From Deltaproteobacteria bacterium (GTDB lineage Bacteria > Myxococcota_A > UBA796 > UBA2385), in the NCBI GenBank assembly GCA_947462115.1, contig CANHON010000111.1:1-12106 (forward strand): a stretch of 12,106 nt of DNA, written 5' to 3'. The first letter of the stretch is position 1, and every line of letters begins with the position of its first letter. The notes under the pieces were generated by a model that worked only from the letters and a program-made list of their open reading frames with translations, made no database searches and was not told where the DNA came from. Positions 6,514 to 12,106 of the stretch are shown piece after piece. Position numbers and translations under genes: made by a program.

Positions 6514-7517
6514 GGGCGGGCGAGGGCCGGGAGCTGGAGCAGGTCCTTCGCGAGGGCAGCGCCAGCGGCGTCATTCCCGGCGGCGCTCAGGTGGCCGGGG
6601 TCGTCGGGCAGCAGGGCCCCGGCGCCCAAGCTCAGGCAGCAGTCGCGCAGATCGACGATGTGCAGGCCGTTGTTGGCGGCGTAGCCTGCAGCCCACTCGA
6701 GGCCCGCCCGGGGCGCGGCGGCCCCGCGCGCTTGGTCGTCGGCGAAGGGCAGGTGACCCAGCGCCACCGCGCCGCCCCAGGTCGCGGCCGCTGCCCGGAG
6801 CGCGTCGAGGGCCGCCGCCCGCTCGGCCTCGCTCACCCGCGGCACCCGCGGCTCGGCGCTGGGCTCGTCAGTGCGGAGGAAGGGGCGGTCCGCCAAGGGG
6901 AAGATCGCGCGCCGCAGGGCCTCGTAGACCCGGGACCGGGTGGCGAGCTGCACGGCGACGGCCCGCAGCGGGCCCCGCGCCCCCACGAGGTGCTCGGGAT
7001 CGCTGATGAGGGTGAGGTTGTGGTCGTGCATCGGCAAGAACAGCACGGTCAGATCCGGCTGATAGGCTGAGATCACCGCCTGGAACAGCCGGCTCGCCTG
7101 CGCCGTGGAGTAGCCGGGCTGGGCCCCGTTGAGCAGCTCCACCTCGGGCCGGCCCTGGGCGGCGAAGGCCCGCAGCGCGCCGTCCGCGAGGGTCTCGCCC
7201 TCGCTCACCCCCCAGCCGAACGCGATGCTGTCGCCCAAGATGGCCACCCGCGGACGGCCGGGGCTGCGGGCCTTGGGCAGGGCGCTGCGCAGGCCGTCGG
7301 CGTTGGTGGACAGGCGAAACTCGCCGCCCTCCCGCCGGCGCACGAGGCCGTCCTGCTGCTCGGGGAGGGCCCGCCAGCCGCCGATCTCATCGGCTTGGTA
7401 GCCCGGGCGCAGGCCCGCCGCCCGCAGGCCGAGCTCGGCGCACAGCAGGGCAGAGGCGGCCACGGCGAGGCCCATCGCGGCGCGCATCAGCAGGCTGTTC
7501 TGGGGGCGACGCCGCAC
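6510..7517 (-). CDS. Membrane-anchored SGNH/GDSL hydrolase
   Basis: A 335-residue protein. The N-terminus Met-Arg-Arg-Arg-Pro and a hydrophobic segment at about 12-29 mark a signal anchor, and a periplasmic hydrolase domain follows. The motifs are Gly-Asp-Ser at 95-97 (Ser97), Asn-Gly-Ala-Gln-Pro-Gly-Tyr-Ser-Thr at 130-138 (Gly135), a variant block III Met-His-Asp-His-Asn at 163-167, and Asp306-Pro-Gly-His309. Its N-terminus and blocks I-III resemble the plus-strand hydrolase at 3967-5364 more than the adjacent one, so those two are probably closer paralogues. It lacks the extra C-terminal beta domain. The GTG start at 7517 is supported by GGGAG (7528-7524 on the minus strand) six bases upstream; an internal ATG at 7487 is the alternative. 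It lies 21 bp after the cysteine desulfurase stop and overlaps the next hydrolase by ATGA, so it sits mid-operon. The substrate is unknown. Confidence 0.85.
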   Translation of the reverse strand: MRRRPQNSLLMRAAMGLAVAASALLCAELGLRAAGLRPGYQADEIGGWRALPEQQDGLVRRREGGEFRLSTNADGLRSALPKARSPGRPRVAILGDSIAFGWGVSEGETLADGALRAFAAQGRPEVELLNGAQPGYSTAQASRLFQAVISAYQPDLTVLFLPMHDHNLTLISDPEHLVGARGPLRAVAVQLATRSRVYEALRRAIFPLADRPFLRTDEPSAEPRVPRVSEAERAAALDALRAAAATWGGAVALGHLPFADDQARGAAAPRAGLEWAAGYAANNGLHIVDLRDCCLSLGAGALLPDDPGHLSAAGNDAAGAALAKDLLQLPALARP

Positions 7518-7538
7518 CGCAGGCTCCCGGATCGAGGC

Positions 7539-8699
7539 TCAGGCGCTGCCCTTGGGGGCCAGCTCCTCGAGGGCGGCGCGCAGGGCCGCGAGGAAGGCCG
7601 GCAGCTCGTCTTCTTGGTTGCTGCGCCCGAGGCTCACCCGGAGGTTGCCCCGGGCCTCGTCGGCGCCGAGGCCCATGGCGGTGAGCACGGCGCTGGGCGT
7701 GTCCAGGCCCGAACAGCAGGCCGCCGAGGCTGAGACCTGCACGCCGCGGCGGGCCAAGGCCGCGGCCAGCGCGCCGCCCCGGGGTGCTGGACGCCCGGGC
7801 CGGTCGGCGAAGCGGAACGACAAGATCGTGCCGATCGACCCCACATCGGGGCTGTGGTGCACGATGTGCGGGAAGGCCTCGTCGAGCAGGGCCCGCAGCG
7901 CCCGGCTCAGGCCCAGCACCCGGGCGGCCTCGGCCGGGGTGTAGGCGGCGATGGCGGCGCCGAAGCCCGCGATGCCGGCGCTGTTGGGGGTGCCGGCCCG
8001 CAGCCCGCCCTCCTGCCCGCCGCCGAAGCTCAACGGCCGCAGCGCCACGCCCGCCCGCACGTAGAGCGCGCCCACGCCCTTGGGCCCGTGCATCTTGTGG
8101 GCGCCGATGCTGAGCAGATCAGCGTGCAGCGCGTCCACCTCGGTGGGGAGCTTCATGAAGCTCTGGGTGGCGTCCACGTGCAGGGGCACCCCGGCGGCCC
8201 GGCAGATCCGGCCGAGCTTGGCGATCGGCTGCACCACGCCGGTCTCGTTGTTGACGTGCATGACGCTGACCAAGGCGGTGTCGGGGCGCAGCAGGCCGCG
8301 CAGCTCCTCGGGGTTGACCTGCCCGACGCTGTTGACGGACAGCAGGTCGAGCGTGGCCTCGCCCAGGTCCACCAAGGCCCGGGCCACCTGCAGCACGCTC
8401 GGGTGCTCGGTGGTGGCGACGATGAGGTGGGGCACCGCTCCGCGGCGGGCGCGCACAACGCCCTGCAGCGCGATGTTGTTGGCCTCGGTGGCGCCGCTGG
8501 TGAACACCACCCGCTCCGGGAAGCAGCCGAGGTGGGTGGCCACCTGCCCGCGCACCCGCTCGATGGCGCGGGCTGCCCGCTGGCCGCAGGGGTGGGCGGC
8601 GCCGGGGTTGCCGAAAAGATCGCGCTGCACCTCCGCCACGCGGGCGATGACCTCGGGGGTGGGCGGCGCGCTGGCGGCGTGGTCGAAGTAGAGCGTCAC
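7539..8699 (-). CDS. Cysteine desulfurase (NifS/IscS-like, PLP-dependent class V aminotransferase)
   Basis: A 386-residue soluble enzyme that removes sulfur from L-cysteine, giving alanine and an enzyme persulfide for Fe-S cluster or thio-cofactor synthesis. Visible family features are Tyr-Phe-Asp-His-Ala-Ala-Ser at the N-terminus (4-10), Thr-Ser-Gly-Ala-Thr-Glu-Ala-Asn-Asn at 67-75 (PLP phosphate loop), Thr-Glu-His at 97-99, His-x-Asp176 for the PLP ring, Gly-Ala-His-Lys202 (Schiff-base Lys), Arg-Ala-Gly-Thr-Pro-Asn at 234-239, and the mobile loop Ser-Ala-Ala-Cys328-Cys329-Ser. Cys328 aligns with the catalytic Cys of IscS, and the adjacent Cys329 replaces the usual Thr or Ser. The C-terminus stops soon after Arg-Val-Ser-Leu-Gly-Arg, so it lacks the extended tail that E. 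coli IscS uses for the scaffold, and it is nearer to NifS-type length. I chose the GTG at 8699 because homologues begin with this Leu-Tyr-Phe-Asp stretch; the Shine-Dalgarno is weak. No iscU, iscR or suf gene is nearby. The same frame stays open upstream to 9326, but that part is antisense to nothing conserved and overlaps the next gene. Confidence 0.92.
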   Translation of the reverse strand: MTLYFDHAASAPPTPEVIARVAEVQRDLFGNPGAAHPCGQRAARAIERVRGQVATHLGCFPERVVFTSGATEANNIALQGVVRARRGAVPHLIVATTEHPSVLQVARALVDLGEATLDLLSVNSVGQVNPEELRGLLRPDTALVSVMHVNNETGVVQPIAKLGRICRAAGVPLHVDATQSFMKLPTEVDALHADLLSIGAHKMHGPKGVGALYVRAGVALRPLSFGGGQEGGLRAGTPNSAGIAGFGAAIAAYTPAEAARVLGLSRALRALLDEAFPHIVHHSPDVGSIGTILSFRFADRPGRPAPRGGALAAALARRGVQVSASAACCSGLDTPSAVLTAMGLGADEARGNLRVSLGRSNQEDELPAFLAALRAALEELAPKGSA

Positions 8700-8720
8700 G
8701 GCGGGACCGGTGGCTGGGGG

Positions 8721-8740
8721 GCGGGCGCGGCCGCACCCGC
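8721..8740. promoter_or_regulatory. Near-perfect 20-bp palindrome in the gap upstream of the cysteine desulfurase gene
   Basis: In the 89-bp gap between the carbon-nitrogen hydrolase stop and the cysteine desulfurase start, GCGGGCGCGG is followed at once by its inverted copy with one mismatched pair (nine of ten pairs match, centre at 8730/8731, containing a GCGGCCGC core). It could be an operator or, as RNA, a hairpin weakening read-through from the upstream gene. No U-run follows, so it is not a standard terminator. In such G+C-rich DNA, chance is a real possibility. Confidence 0.3.
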
Positions 8741-8788
8741 GCGCGCCGCGGGCCGACGATAGCGCAGGCGGGGCCCCGGCGGCGGCGG

Positions 8789-9562
8789 TCAACCGGCGGC
8801 GGCGGCCGACCCGTCTTCGGTGTCGACGATCAGCACCTGGTCGCCCTCTTCGGCGGCCTCGGCCCGGATGGAGCCGTCGGGGGCGAGGATGGCCGAGCGG
8901 CCGGCGAAGCGCGTGCCGAGCTCGGTGCCCCAGGTGTTGGCCGCGACGAACCAGCCGCGCCAGCCGCCCAGCCGGGCCCGCCAGTAGTCGTGCAGACCCA
9001 CGCCGTCTTCGCGCAGCCAGTTGGTGCAGAAGGGGAGGACCGTGGCCTCGGCGGCGTGCAAGAAGTCCACGAAGCGGTCGTCGTTCAGATCCATGCAGAT
9101 GGCCGGGACCATCCGGCCCATCGTCGTCGGGACGATCAGGCGCCGCCGGCCCGGCGTGGCCCAGCTGAGGTCGAGGTCGTAGAGCAGCACCTTTCGGTAG
9201 CAGGCCACCCGCTCGCCCTCGGGGTTGACGACCAGCGCGCTGTTGTAGAGGGTGGCCATCCGGCCACCGCCGGGCCCGACCCGGCCGGCGAGCAGCGCGT
9301 GCTCGGCGAACCCGCAGACGATCCACATGCCGTGGGCCCGGGCGGCCGCGGAGAGCAGGGCGCAGGTGGCCCCGTCGGCCGGCTCGGTCAGCGGCCCGAT
9401 CTCCTGCGGACCCGACCAGACGTAGCCAGTGGTCGCCATCTCCGGCAGCACCACGAGGTTGGCGCCGCCGGCGCCCGCTTGGTCGAGCAGGCCCCGGATC
9501 GCGGCGCGGGCCACCTCGGGCTGGCCCTTGGGCGGGCGGTATTGGATCGCGGCGAGCTTCAT
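8789..9562 (-). CDS. Carbon-nitrogen hydrolase (nitrilase superfamily)
   Basis: A 257-residue soluble amidase-type enzyme. The nitrilase superfamily triad is visible: Glu41 in Val-Val-Leu-Pro-Glu-Met, Lys124 in Cys-Tyr-Arg-Lys-Val-Leu, and Cys157 in Ala-Ile-Cys-Met-Asp-Leu-Asn. Met-Lys-Leu-Ala-Ala-Ile-Gln at the start and Gly-Arg-Ser-Ala-Ile-Leu-Ala-Pro-Asp-Gly near residue 225 are also typical, and the length is normal for a single-domain member. The His that often follows the catalytic Lys (Lys-x-His-Leu) is Leu here. The reaction is hydrolysis of a C-N bond in an amide or carbamoyl compound; the branch and substrate cannot be assigned from sequence by eye. The ATG at 9562 begins exactly at the conserved N-terminus, with a G-run (9573-9569 on the minus strand) six bases upstream. 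It is divergent from the signal-peptidase-like gene and first in the minus-strand group, 89 bp before the cysteine desulfurase. Confidence 0.9.
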   Translation of the reverse strand: MKLAAIQYRPPKGQPEVARAAIRGLLDQAGAGGANLVVLPEMATTGYVWSGPQEIGPLTEPADGATCALLSAAARAHGMWIVCGFAEHALLAGRVGPGGGRMATLYNSALVVNPEGERVACYRKVLLYDLDLSWATPGRRRLIVPTTMGRMVPAICMDLNDDRFVDFLHAAEATVLPFCTNWLREDGVGLHDYWRARLGGWRGWFVAANTWGTELGTRFAGRSAILAPDGSIRAEAAEEGDQVLIVDTEDGSAAAAG

Positions 9563-9638
9563 CGACGGCCCCCGAGCCAGAGGAAGGGCCCGTCTATCCC
9601 GAAGCCGGCGGGCCGGGTTAGCGGCGCAGGGGGGTGAA
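9563..9638. promoter_or_regulatory. Divergent intergenic region, presumed two-way promoter
   Basis: These 76 bases separate the starts of two divergent genes, so at least one promoter for each direction should lie here or in the flanking coding ends. I cannot pick out consensus -35 and -10 hexamers on either strand. A short A/T-containing patch around 9591-9598 is the only obvious departure from G+C-rich sequence. Confidence 0.3.
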
Positions 9639-10271
9639 ATGACGGGTGCGGGCGGATCAAGCGGGGCGGGCGGCTGGCGGGCCTGGGCGCGGGCGCTGGC
9701 GGCGGGGCTGCTCGTGCTCGTCGTCGCGATCGGTGTGCTGCTCAGCGTTTTCGTGCGCCGCCTCGCGGACGACGAGATGAGCTGGAGCCTGCGGCGCGGC
9801 GAATTCGTGCTCGTGGTGCCGGACCGCGTGCGCCCGGCCGACGTGGTGATGCTGCGCGATCCCCTCGACCCCTCGCGCACCGTGCTGCGGCGGGTGGTGG
9901 CCCGCGGCGGCCAGAAGGTCAGCTTCGACGAGGGCGGCGCGCGCATCGACGCCAAGCGCCTGCGCCAGCAAGAGATGGGCGACCAGCCGGGCATCTTCGT
10001 CCGCAAAGAGACCATCTGGAGCAAGCCGCCGGCCCGGGCCAACGACCACCTGCTCGCCGTGCGCAGCCCGGTCACCCGCTGGATCAGCCCCGGCGTGGTC
10101 ACCGTGCCCGAGGGCCACCTGTTCTTGCTGGCCGACGCCCGGGACGCCGCCGTGGATAGCCGGTGGTGGGGCCCGGTGCCGGAGTCGGCGGTGATCGGCG
10201 TGGTGCGCGCCCACCTCGCCGAGCCCGACCTGTGGCGGCCGCGCCTGCGCCTGCTCCGCCCCGAAGAGTAG
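9639..10271 (+). CDS. Signal peptidase I-like (S26) membrane protein lacking the catalytic Ser/Lys dyad
   Basis: A 210-residue protein with one membrane segment at about 17-38 and a periplasmic S26-type domain. Aligned without gaps to the E. coli LepB motifs, motif B (normally Ser-Met-x-Pro-Thr-Leu-x-x-Gly-Asp) reads Glu46-Met47-Ser-Trp-Ser-Leu-Arg-Arg-Gly54-Glu55, so the nucleophile Ser is Glu. Motif D (Lys-Arg-x-Val-x-x-x-Gly-Asp) reads Arg84-Arg85-Val-Val-Ala-Arg-Gly-Gly-Gln, so the general-base Lys is Arg. Motif E (Gly-Asp-Asn-Arg-Asp-Asn-Ser-x-Asp-Ser-Arg) reads Ala165-Asp-Ala-Arg-Asp-Ala-Ala171-Val-Asp-Ser-Arg175, so the Ser that orients the Lys is also gone, while the structural Asp-Ser-Arg-Trp-Trp-Gly remains. 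It is therefore probably not a peptidase. Known precedents are the inactive SpsA of Staphylococcus and the pilus-associated SipA/LepA of streptococci. The ATG has AGGGGGG four bases upstream. The gene ends eight bases before the glycosyltransferase ATG, so the two are co-transcribed. Confidence 0.82.
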   Translation: MTGAGGSSGAGGWRAWARALAAGLLVLVVAIGVLLSVFVRRLADDEMSWSLRRGEFVLVVPDRVRPADVVMLRDPLDPSRTVLRRVVARGGQKVSFDEGGARIDAKRLRQQEMGDQPGIFVRKETIWSKPPARANDHLLAVRSPVTRWISPGVVTVPEGHLFLLADARDAAVDSRWWGPVPESAVIGVVRAHLAEPDLWRPRLRLLRPEE

Positions 10272-10279
10272 GGGGCCCG

Positions 10280-11968
10280 ATGTCCGACCGCAGGGCCTGG
10301 CGGCGCTGGTTTCTCGACGGCGCGCTCGTGCTGGGCCTGATGGTCGTGGCCGCGGTCAACATCGGCCGCGGGGACGCCTTTCCGGTCTCCGACGAGGCCG
10401 GCCATGTCCGCAAGGTCACCCAGGTCGAGCGCGAGGTGCACAACGCCCGCACGCCGCTCAAAAAGGCCGCCAAGGCGCTGTTCTCGACCGACGCCTACCC
10501 CCAGCTCTACCACGCCGCCGCGCTGCTGCCGCTGTCGGTCGAGCGCAGCCTCACCGCGCTGCGCCTCACCTTGCTGCCCCTTCACCTGATTCATCTGCTG
10601 GTGGGCCTTATCGTCGGTCGGCGGCTCTGGGGCGGCGCGGCCGCGCGGGCCTACGCCCTGATGGTGGGCCTGTCGCCGGTGGCGCTCGCCTGGGCCCGCT
10701 TCTTCTACATTGACGTGCCCCTCGTCTCTTTGGTGGGCATCGCCTGCCTGCTCGCCCTGGGCGCCGAGGGCGGCCGGCGGCGCGGCGCCACCTTCGGCCT
10801 CGCGGCGGCCTGCGCGCTGGGCCTGCAGGTCAAGTGGGTCTTCGGCTTCTTCTTGGTGGGGCCGCTGCTCGCGCTGTGGGTGCAGGGGGCGCGGCTGCCG
10901 GGGCCGAGCCGGCTGCAGGCGGCCCTGGTGGCCGCCGCCCAATTGCTGCTGGTGGGCGCGATCTTGGCCTTGACGGTGGTCCTTGGGCAGGGCCCCCTGG
11001 CCAAGGGCGCCAACCTTGAGATCGCTGTGCAGGTGGCCATCTTCGGCTGGGCGGCCCTCGCGCTGCTCAGCCTCAGCCCCTGGCCCCGGGGCCCTGGCCT
11101 GCGGCTCGGCGCGGCGACGGCCCTGGTCGGCCTCACCACGGCGCCCTGGTACGCCACGATGCTCGAGGCCCTCCGCGGTCGCGTCGCGCACGAGGGGGCG
11201 ATGCAGGCGAAGACCGGCCTCGCGAGCCCCACCAGCTGGCGCCTCGAGGTGGCGATGAACCTCGTGCCCTTGGGCTTGCCGCTCCTCGGGATCAGCTTGC
11301 TGGGCGTCATCCTCAGCCGCAGGGGCGCGCCGACCCTGCTCGCCTGCGGGCTGAGCGCGGCGCTGAGCTTCGGCCTCGTGTCCTGGGGCCTGCCCTTCGA
11401 TCCGCGCTACCAGCTGCCCTTGTTGCCGTTGATCGCCGCCGCCATCGCCGCCGGCTGGTCGGGCCTCGGCCGCCTGAGCGGGCCGCTGACGGTTGTTCTC
11501 GGGGCCCTGCTGCTCTTCCTCACCGGGCTCGGGGCTGGGCACCCCACCACGCCCGCCACAGCCGCGGTGGCCCAAAACCTCGGCGGGGCCGTCGATCTGC
11601 GCGTGTCCTCGGGCATGCGCTTGCCGCGGCTGTTGGCGGCGCGGGGCGACGAGGCCGATCCCGCGGTGGTCTCCGCGGTGATCCACAGCCTGCGCGGCCG
11701 CATCGACCGCCCGCCGCCCCAGCTCAAGATCGCCGCGCCCCACGGCGGCACCCTCCAGATGCGCGGCTTGGAGGCCATGTTTGAGCTCTACCGCGCGCCC
11801 GTGATGCTGCAGGCCGAGCCCAAGGGCCACCTCGCCGACCTGTGGATCCGCTGCGCCGACCCCCACCACCGAGACCCCGGGCCCATCCCGTCCAACTGTA
11901 CCTCGCTCGGAGAGCTCCGGCCGCGCTGCGAGGCCCTGCGCTGCGGCGGCGCGGCGTCCCGCCCCTGA
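10280..11968 (+). CDS. GT-C membrane glycosyltransferase, PMT/ArnT (GT39)-like
   Basis: A 562-residue polytopic inner-membrane protein. A first membrane segment at about 11-28 is followed by a periplasmic loop with Asp38-Glu39-Ala-x-His, the acidic pair expected of GT-C enzymes that take sugar from a polyprenyl-phosphate donor. Phe-Phe-Tyr-Ile-Asp145-Val-Pro at 141-147 matches the second acidic site region. Asp375-Pro-Arg-Tyr-x-Leu-Pro at 375-380 matches the (His/Asp)-Pro-Arg-Tyr-x-x-Pro turn before the last membrane helices. Roughly ten or more hydrophobic segments run to about residue 418, and a soluble, probably periplasmic C-terminal part follows at 420-562 with Cys525, Cys540, Cys550 and Cys555. 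By family knowledge it would glycosylate a protein, lipid A or a lipid-linked glycan on the periplasmic face; donor and acceptor are unknown. The ATG has AGGGGG four bases upstream. It is the second gene after the signal-peptidase-like gene, so a shared envelope role is a reasonable inference. Confidence 0.8.
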   Translation: MSDRRAWRRWFLDGALVLGLMVVAAVNIGRGDAFPVSDEAGHVRKVTQVEREVHNARTPLKKAAKALFSTDAYPQLYHAAALLPLSVERSLTALRLTLLPLHLIHLLVGLIVGRRLWGGAAARAYALMVGLSPVALAWARFFYIDVPLVSLVGIACLLALGAEGGRRRGATFGLAAACALGLQVKWVFGFFLVGPLLALWVQGARLPGPSRLQAALVAAAQLLLVGAILALTVVLGQGPLAKGANLEIAVQVAIFGWAALALLSLSPWPRGPGLRLGAATALVGLTTAPWYATMLEALRGRVAHEGAMQAKTGLASPTSWRLEVAMNLVPLGLPLLGISLLGVILSRRGAPTLLACGLSAALSFGLVSWGLPFDPRYQLPLLPLIAAAIAAGWSGLGRLSGPLTVVLGALLLFLTGLGAGHPTTPATAAVAQNLGGAVDLRVSSGMRLPRLLAARGDEADPAVVSAVIHSLRGRIDRPPPQLKIAAPHGGTLQMRGLEAMFELYRAPVMLQAEPKGHLADLWIRCADPHHRDPGPIPSNCTSLGELRPRCEALRCGGAASRP

Positions 11969-12106
11969 AGCGCCACAGGTGCGTTGTTTTCGGCGCAAGA
12001 ACCCCTCAGCCCTGGGGCTGCCCTGGGCGCCGGCTGGTCGCCGCCCGCGGGCGTCGGCGGGGCCCCGGCCCGGGCCGCGCCGCTGCGCGTCGGGTCCCGG
12101 TCCGCC
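11969..12106. other. Window end: intergenic sequence with a weak hairpin and no confident gene
   Basis: Just after the glycosyltransferase stop the composition becomes less G+C-rich (about 11974-12012), as expected of intergenic DNA. A small hairpin with stem CAGCC/GGCTG and a four-base loop lies at 12007-12020 but has no T-run, so it is at best a poor terminator. Two other possibilities remain open. The glycosyltransferase frame stays free of stops to the window edge and contains a TTG at 11984, and a minus-strand frame entering from the right ends with TGA at 12008-12006. Neither has enough length to judge. Confidence 0.3.

Noticed and set aside
8700..9326. Upstream extension of the cysteine desulfurase frame, which would give a 595-residue protein
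   Set aside because: The added 209 residues overlap the carbon-nitrogen hydrolase in another frame and look like a shadow. The family N-terminus begins at the GTG at 8699.
9639..10271. Calling the S26 protein an active signal peptidase (lepB)
   Set aside because: The nucleophile, base and supporting Ser positions are Glu, Arg and Ala, so the active-enzyme name would mislead.
8789..11998. Minus-strand open frame of over 1000 codons spanning the glycosyltransferase, the signal-peptidase-like gene and the carbon-nitrogen hydrolase
   Set aside because: Only the last 257 codons (9562-8789) encode a recognisable protein. The rest is Gln/His/Arg/Gly-rich antisense translation of two well-supported plus-strand genes, kept open by high G+C.
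12007..12020. Hairpin after the glycosyltransferase gene as an intrinsic terminator
   Set aside because: The stem is five base pairs and no T-run follows, so it does not meet the usual criteria; it is mentioned only in the window-end entry.

Overview
The window comes from a very G+C-rich bacterial chromosome, roughly three quarters G+C by eye, with almost every third codon position G or C. It is densely packed: genes overlap by four bases or lie a few bases apart, and GTG starts are common. The mix of proteins (a choice-of-anchor-X-like periplasmic domain, several membrane-anchored SGNH hydrolases, Pro/Gly/Ala-rich linkers) fits a Myxococcota or other former deltaproteobacterial genome. That taxonomic call is an inference from style, not from a marker gene. 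I see no rRNA, tRNA, CRISPR array, insertion sequence or phage gene.

Layout from left to right. (1) On the minus strand, an orphan Cys-containing membrane or exported protein (48-758) overlaps by GTGA the first 17 codons of a further gene that leaves the window at its left edge. (2) A divergent intergenic region holds a perfect 14-bp palindrome (823-836), the likely operator of the next unit. (3) A plus-strand operon follows: a TetR/AcrR regulator with a WHG-type C-terminus (896-1540), two paralogous membrane proteins that share an unrecognised C-terminal domain (1568-2902 and 2948-3970), and a membrane-anchored SGNH hydrolase with a C-terminal beta-rich domain (3967-5364). (4) A convergent minus-strand group meets it stop codon to stop codon. 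Read in its own direction it is a carbon-nitrogen hydrolase (9562-8789), a cysteine desulfurase (8699-7539) and two more SGNH hydrolases (7517-6510 and 6513-5365). (5) Divergent from the carbon-nitrogen hydrolase, a plus-strand pair encodes a signal-peptidase-I-like protein that has lost its catalytic residues (9639-10271) and a GT-C/PMT-like membrane glycosyltransferase (10280-11968). The last 138 bases have no confident gene.

Taken together, most of the products act at the inner membrane or in the periplasm. Three SGNH hydrolases, a lipid-linked-sugar-type glycosyltransferase and several single-pass proteins suggest a locus concerned with acylation or deacylation and glycosylation of an envelope polymer or protein. 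This is inference. The cysteine desulfurase and carbon-nitrogen hydrolase look like ordinary soluble metabolic enzymes that share the minus-strand unit. The most unusual items are the catalytically dead signal-peptidase homologue beside the glycosyltransferase, the tandem pair of paralogous membrane proteins behind the TetR gene, and the D-x-N variant of SGNH block III in two of the hydrolases.
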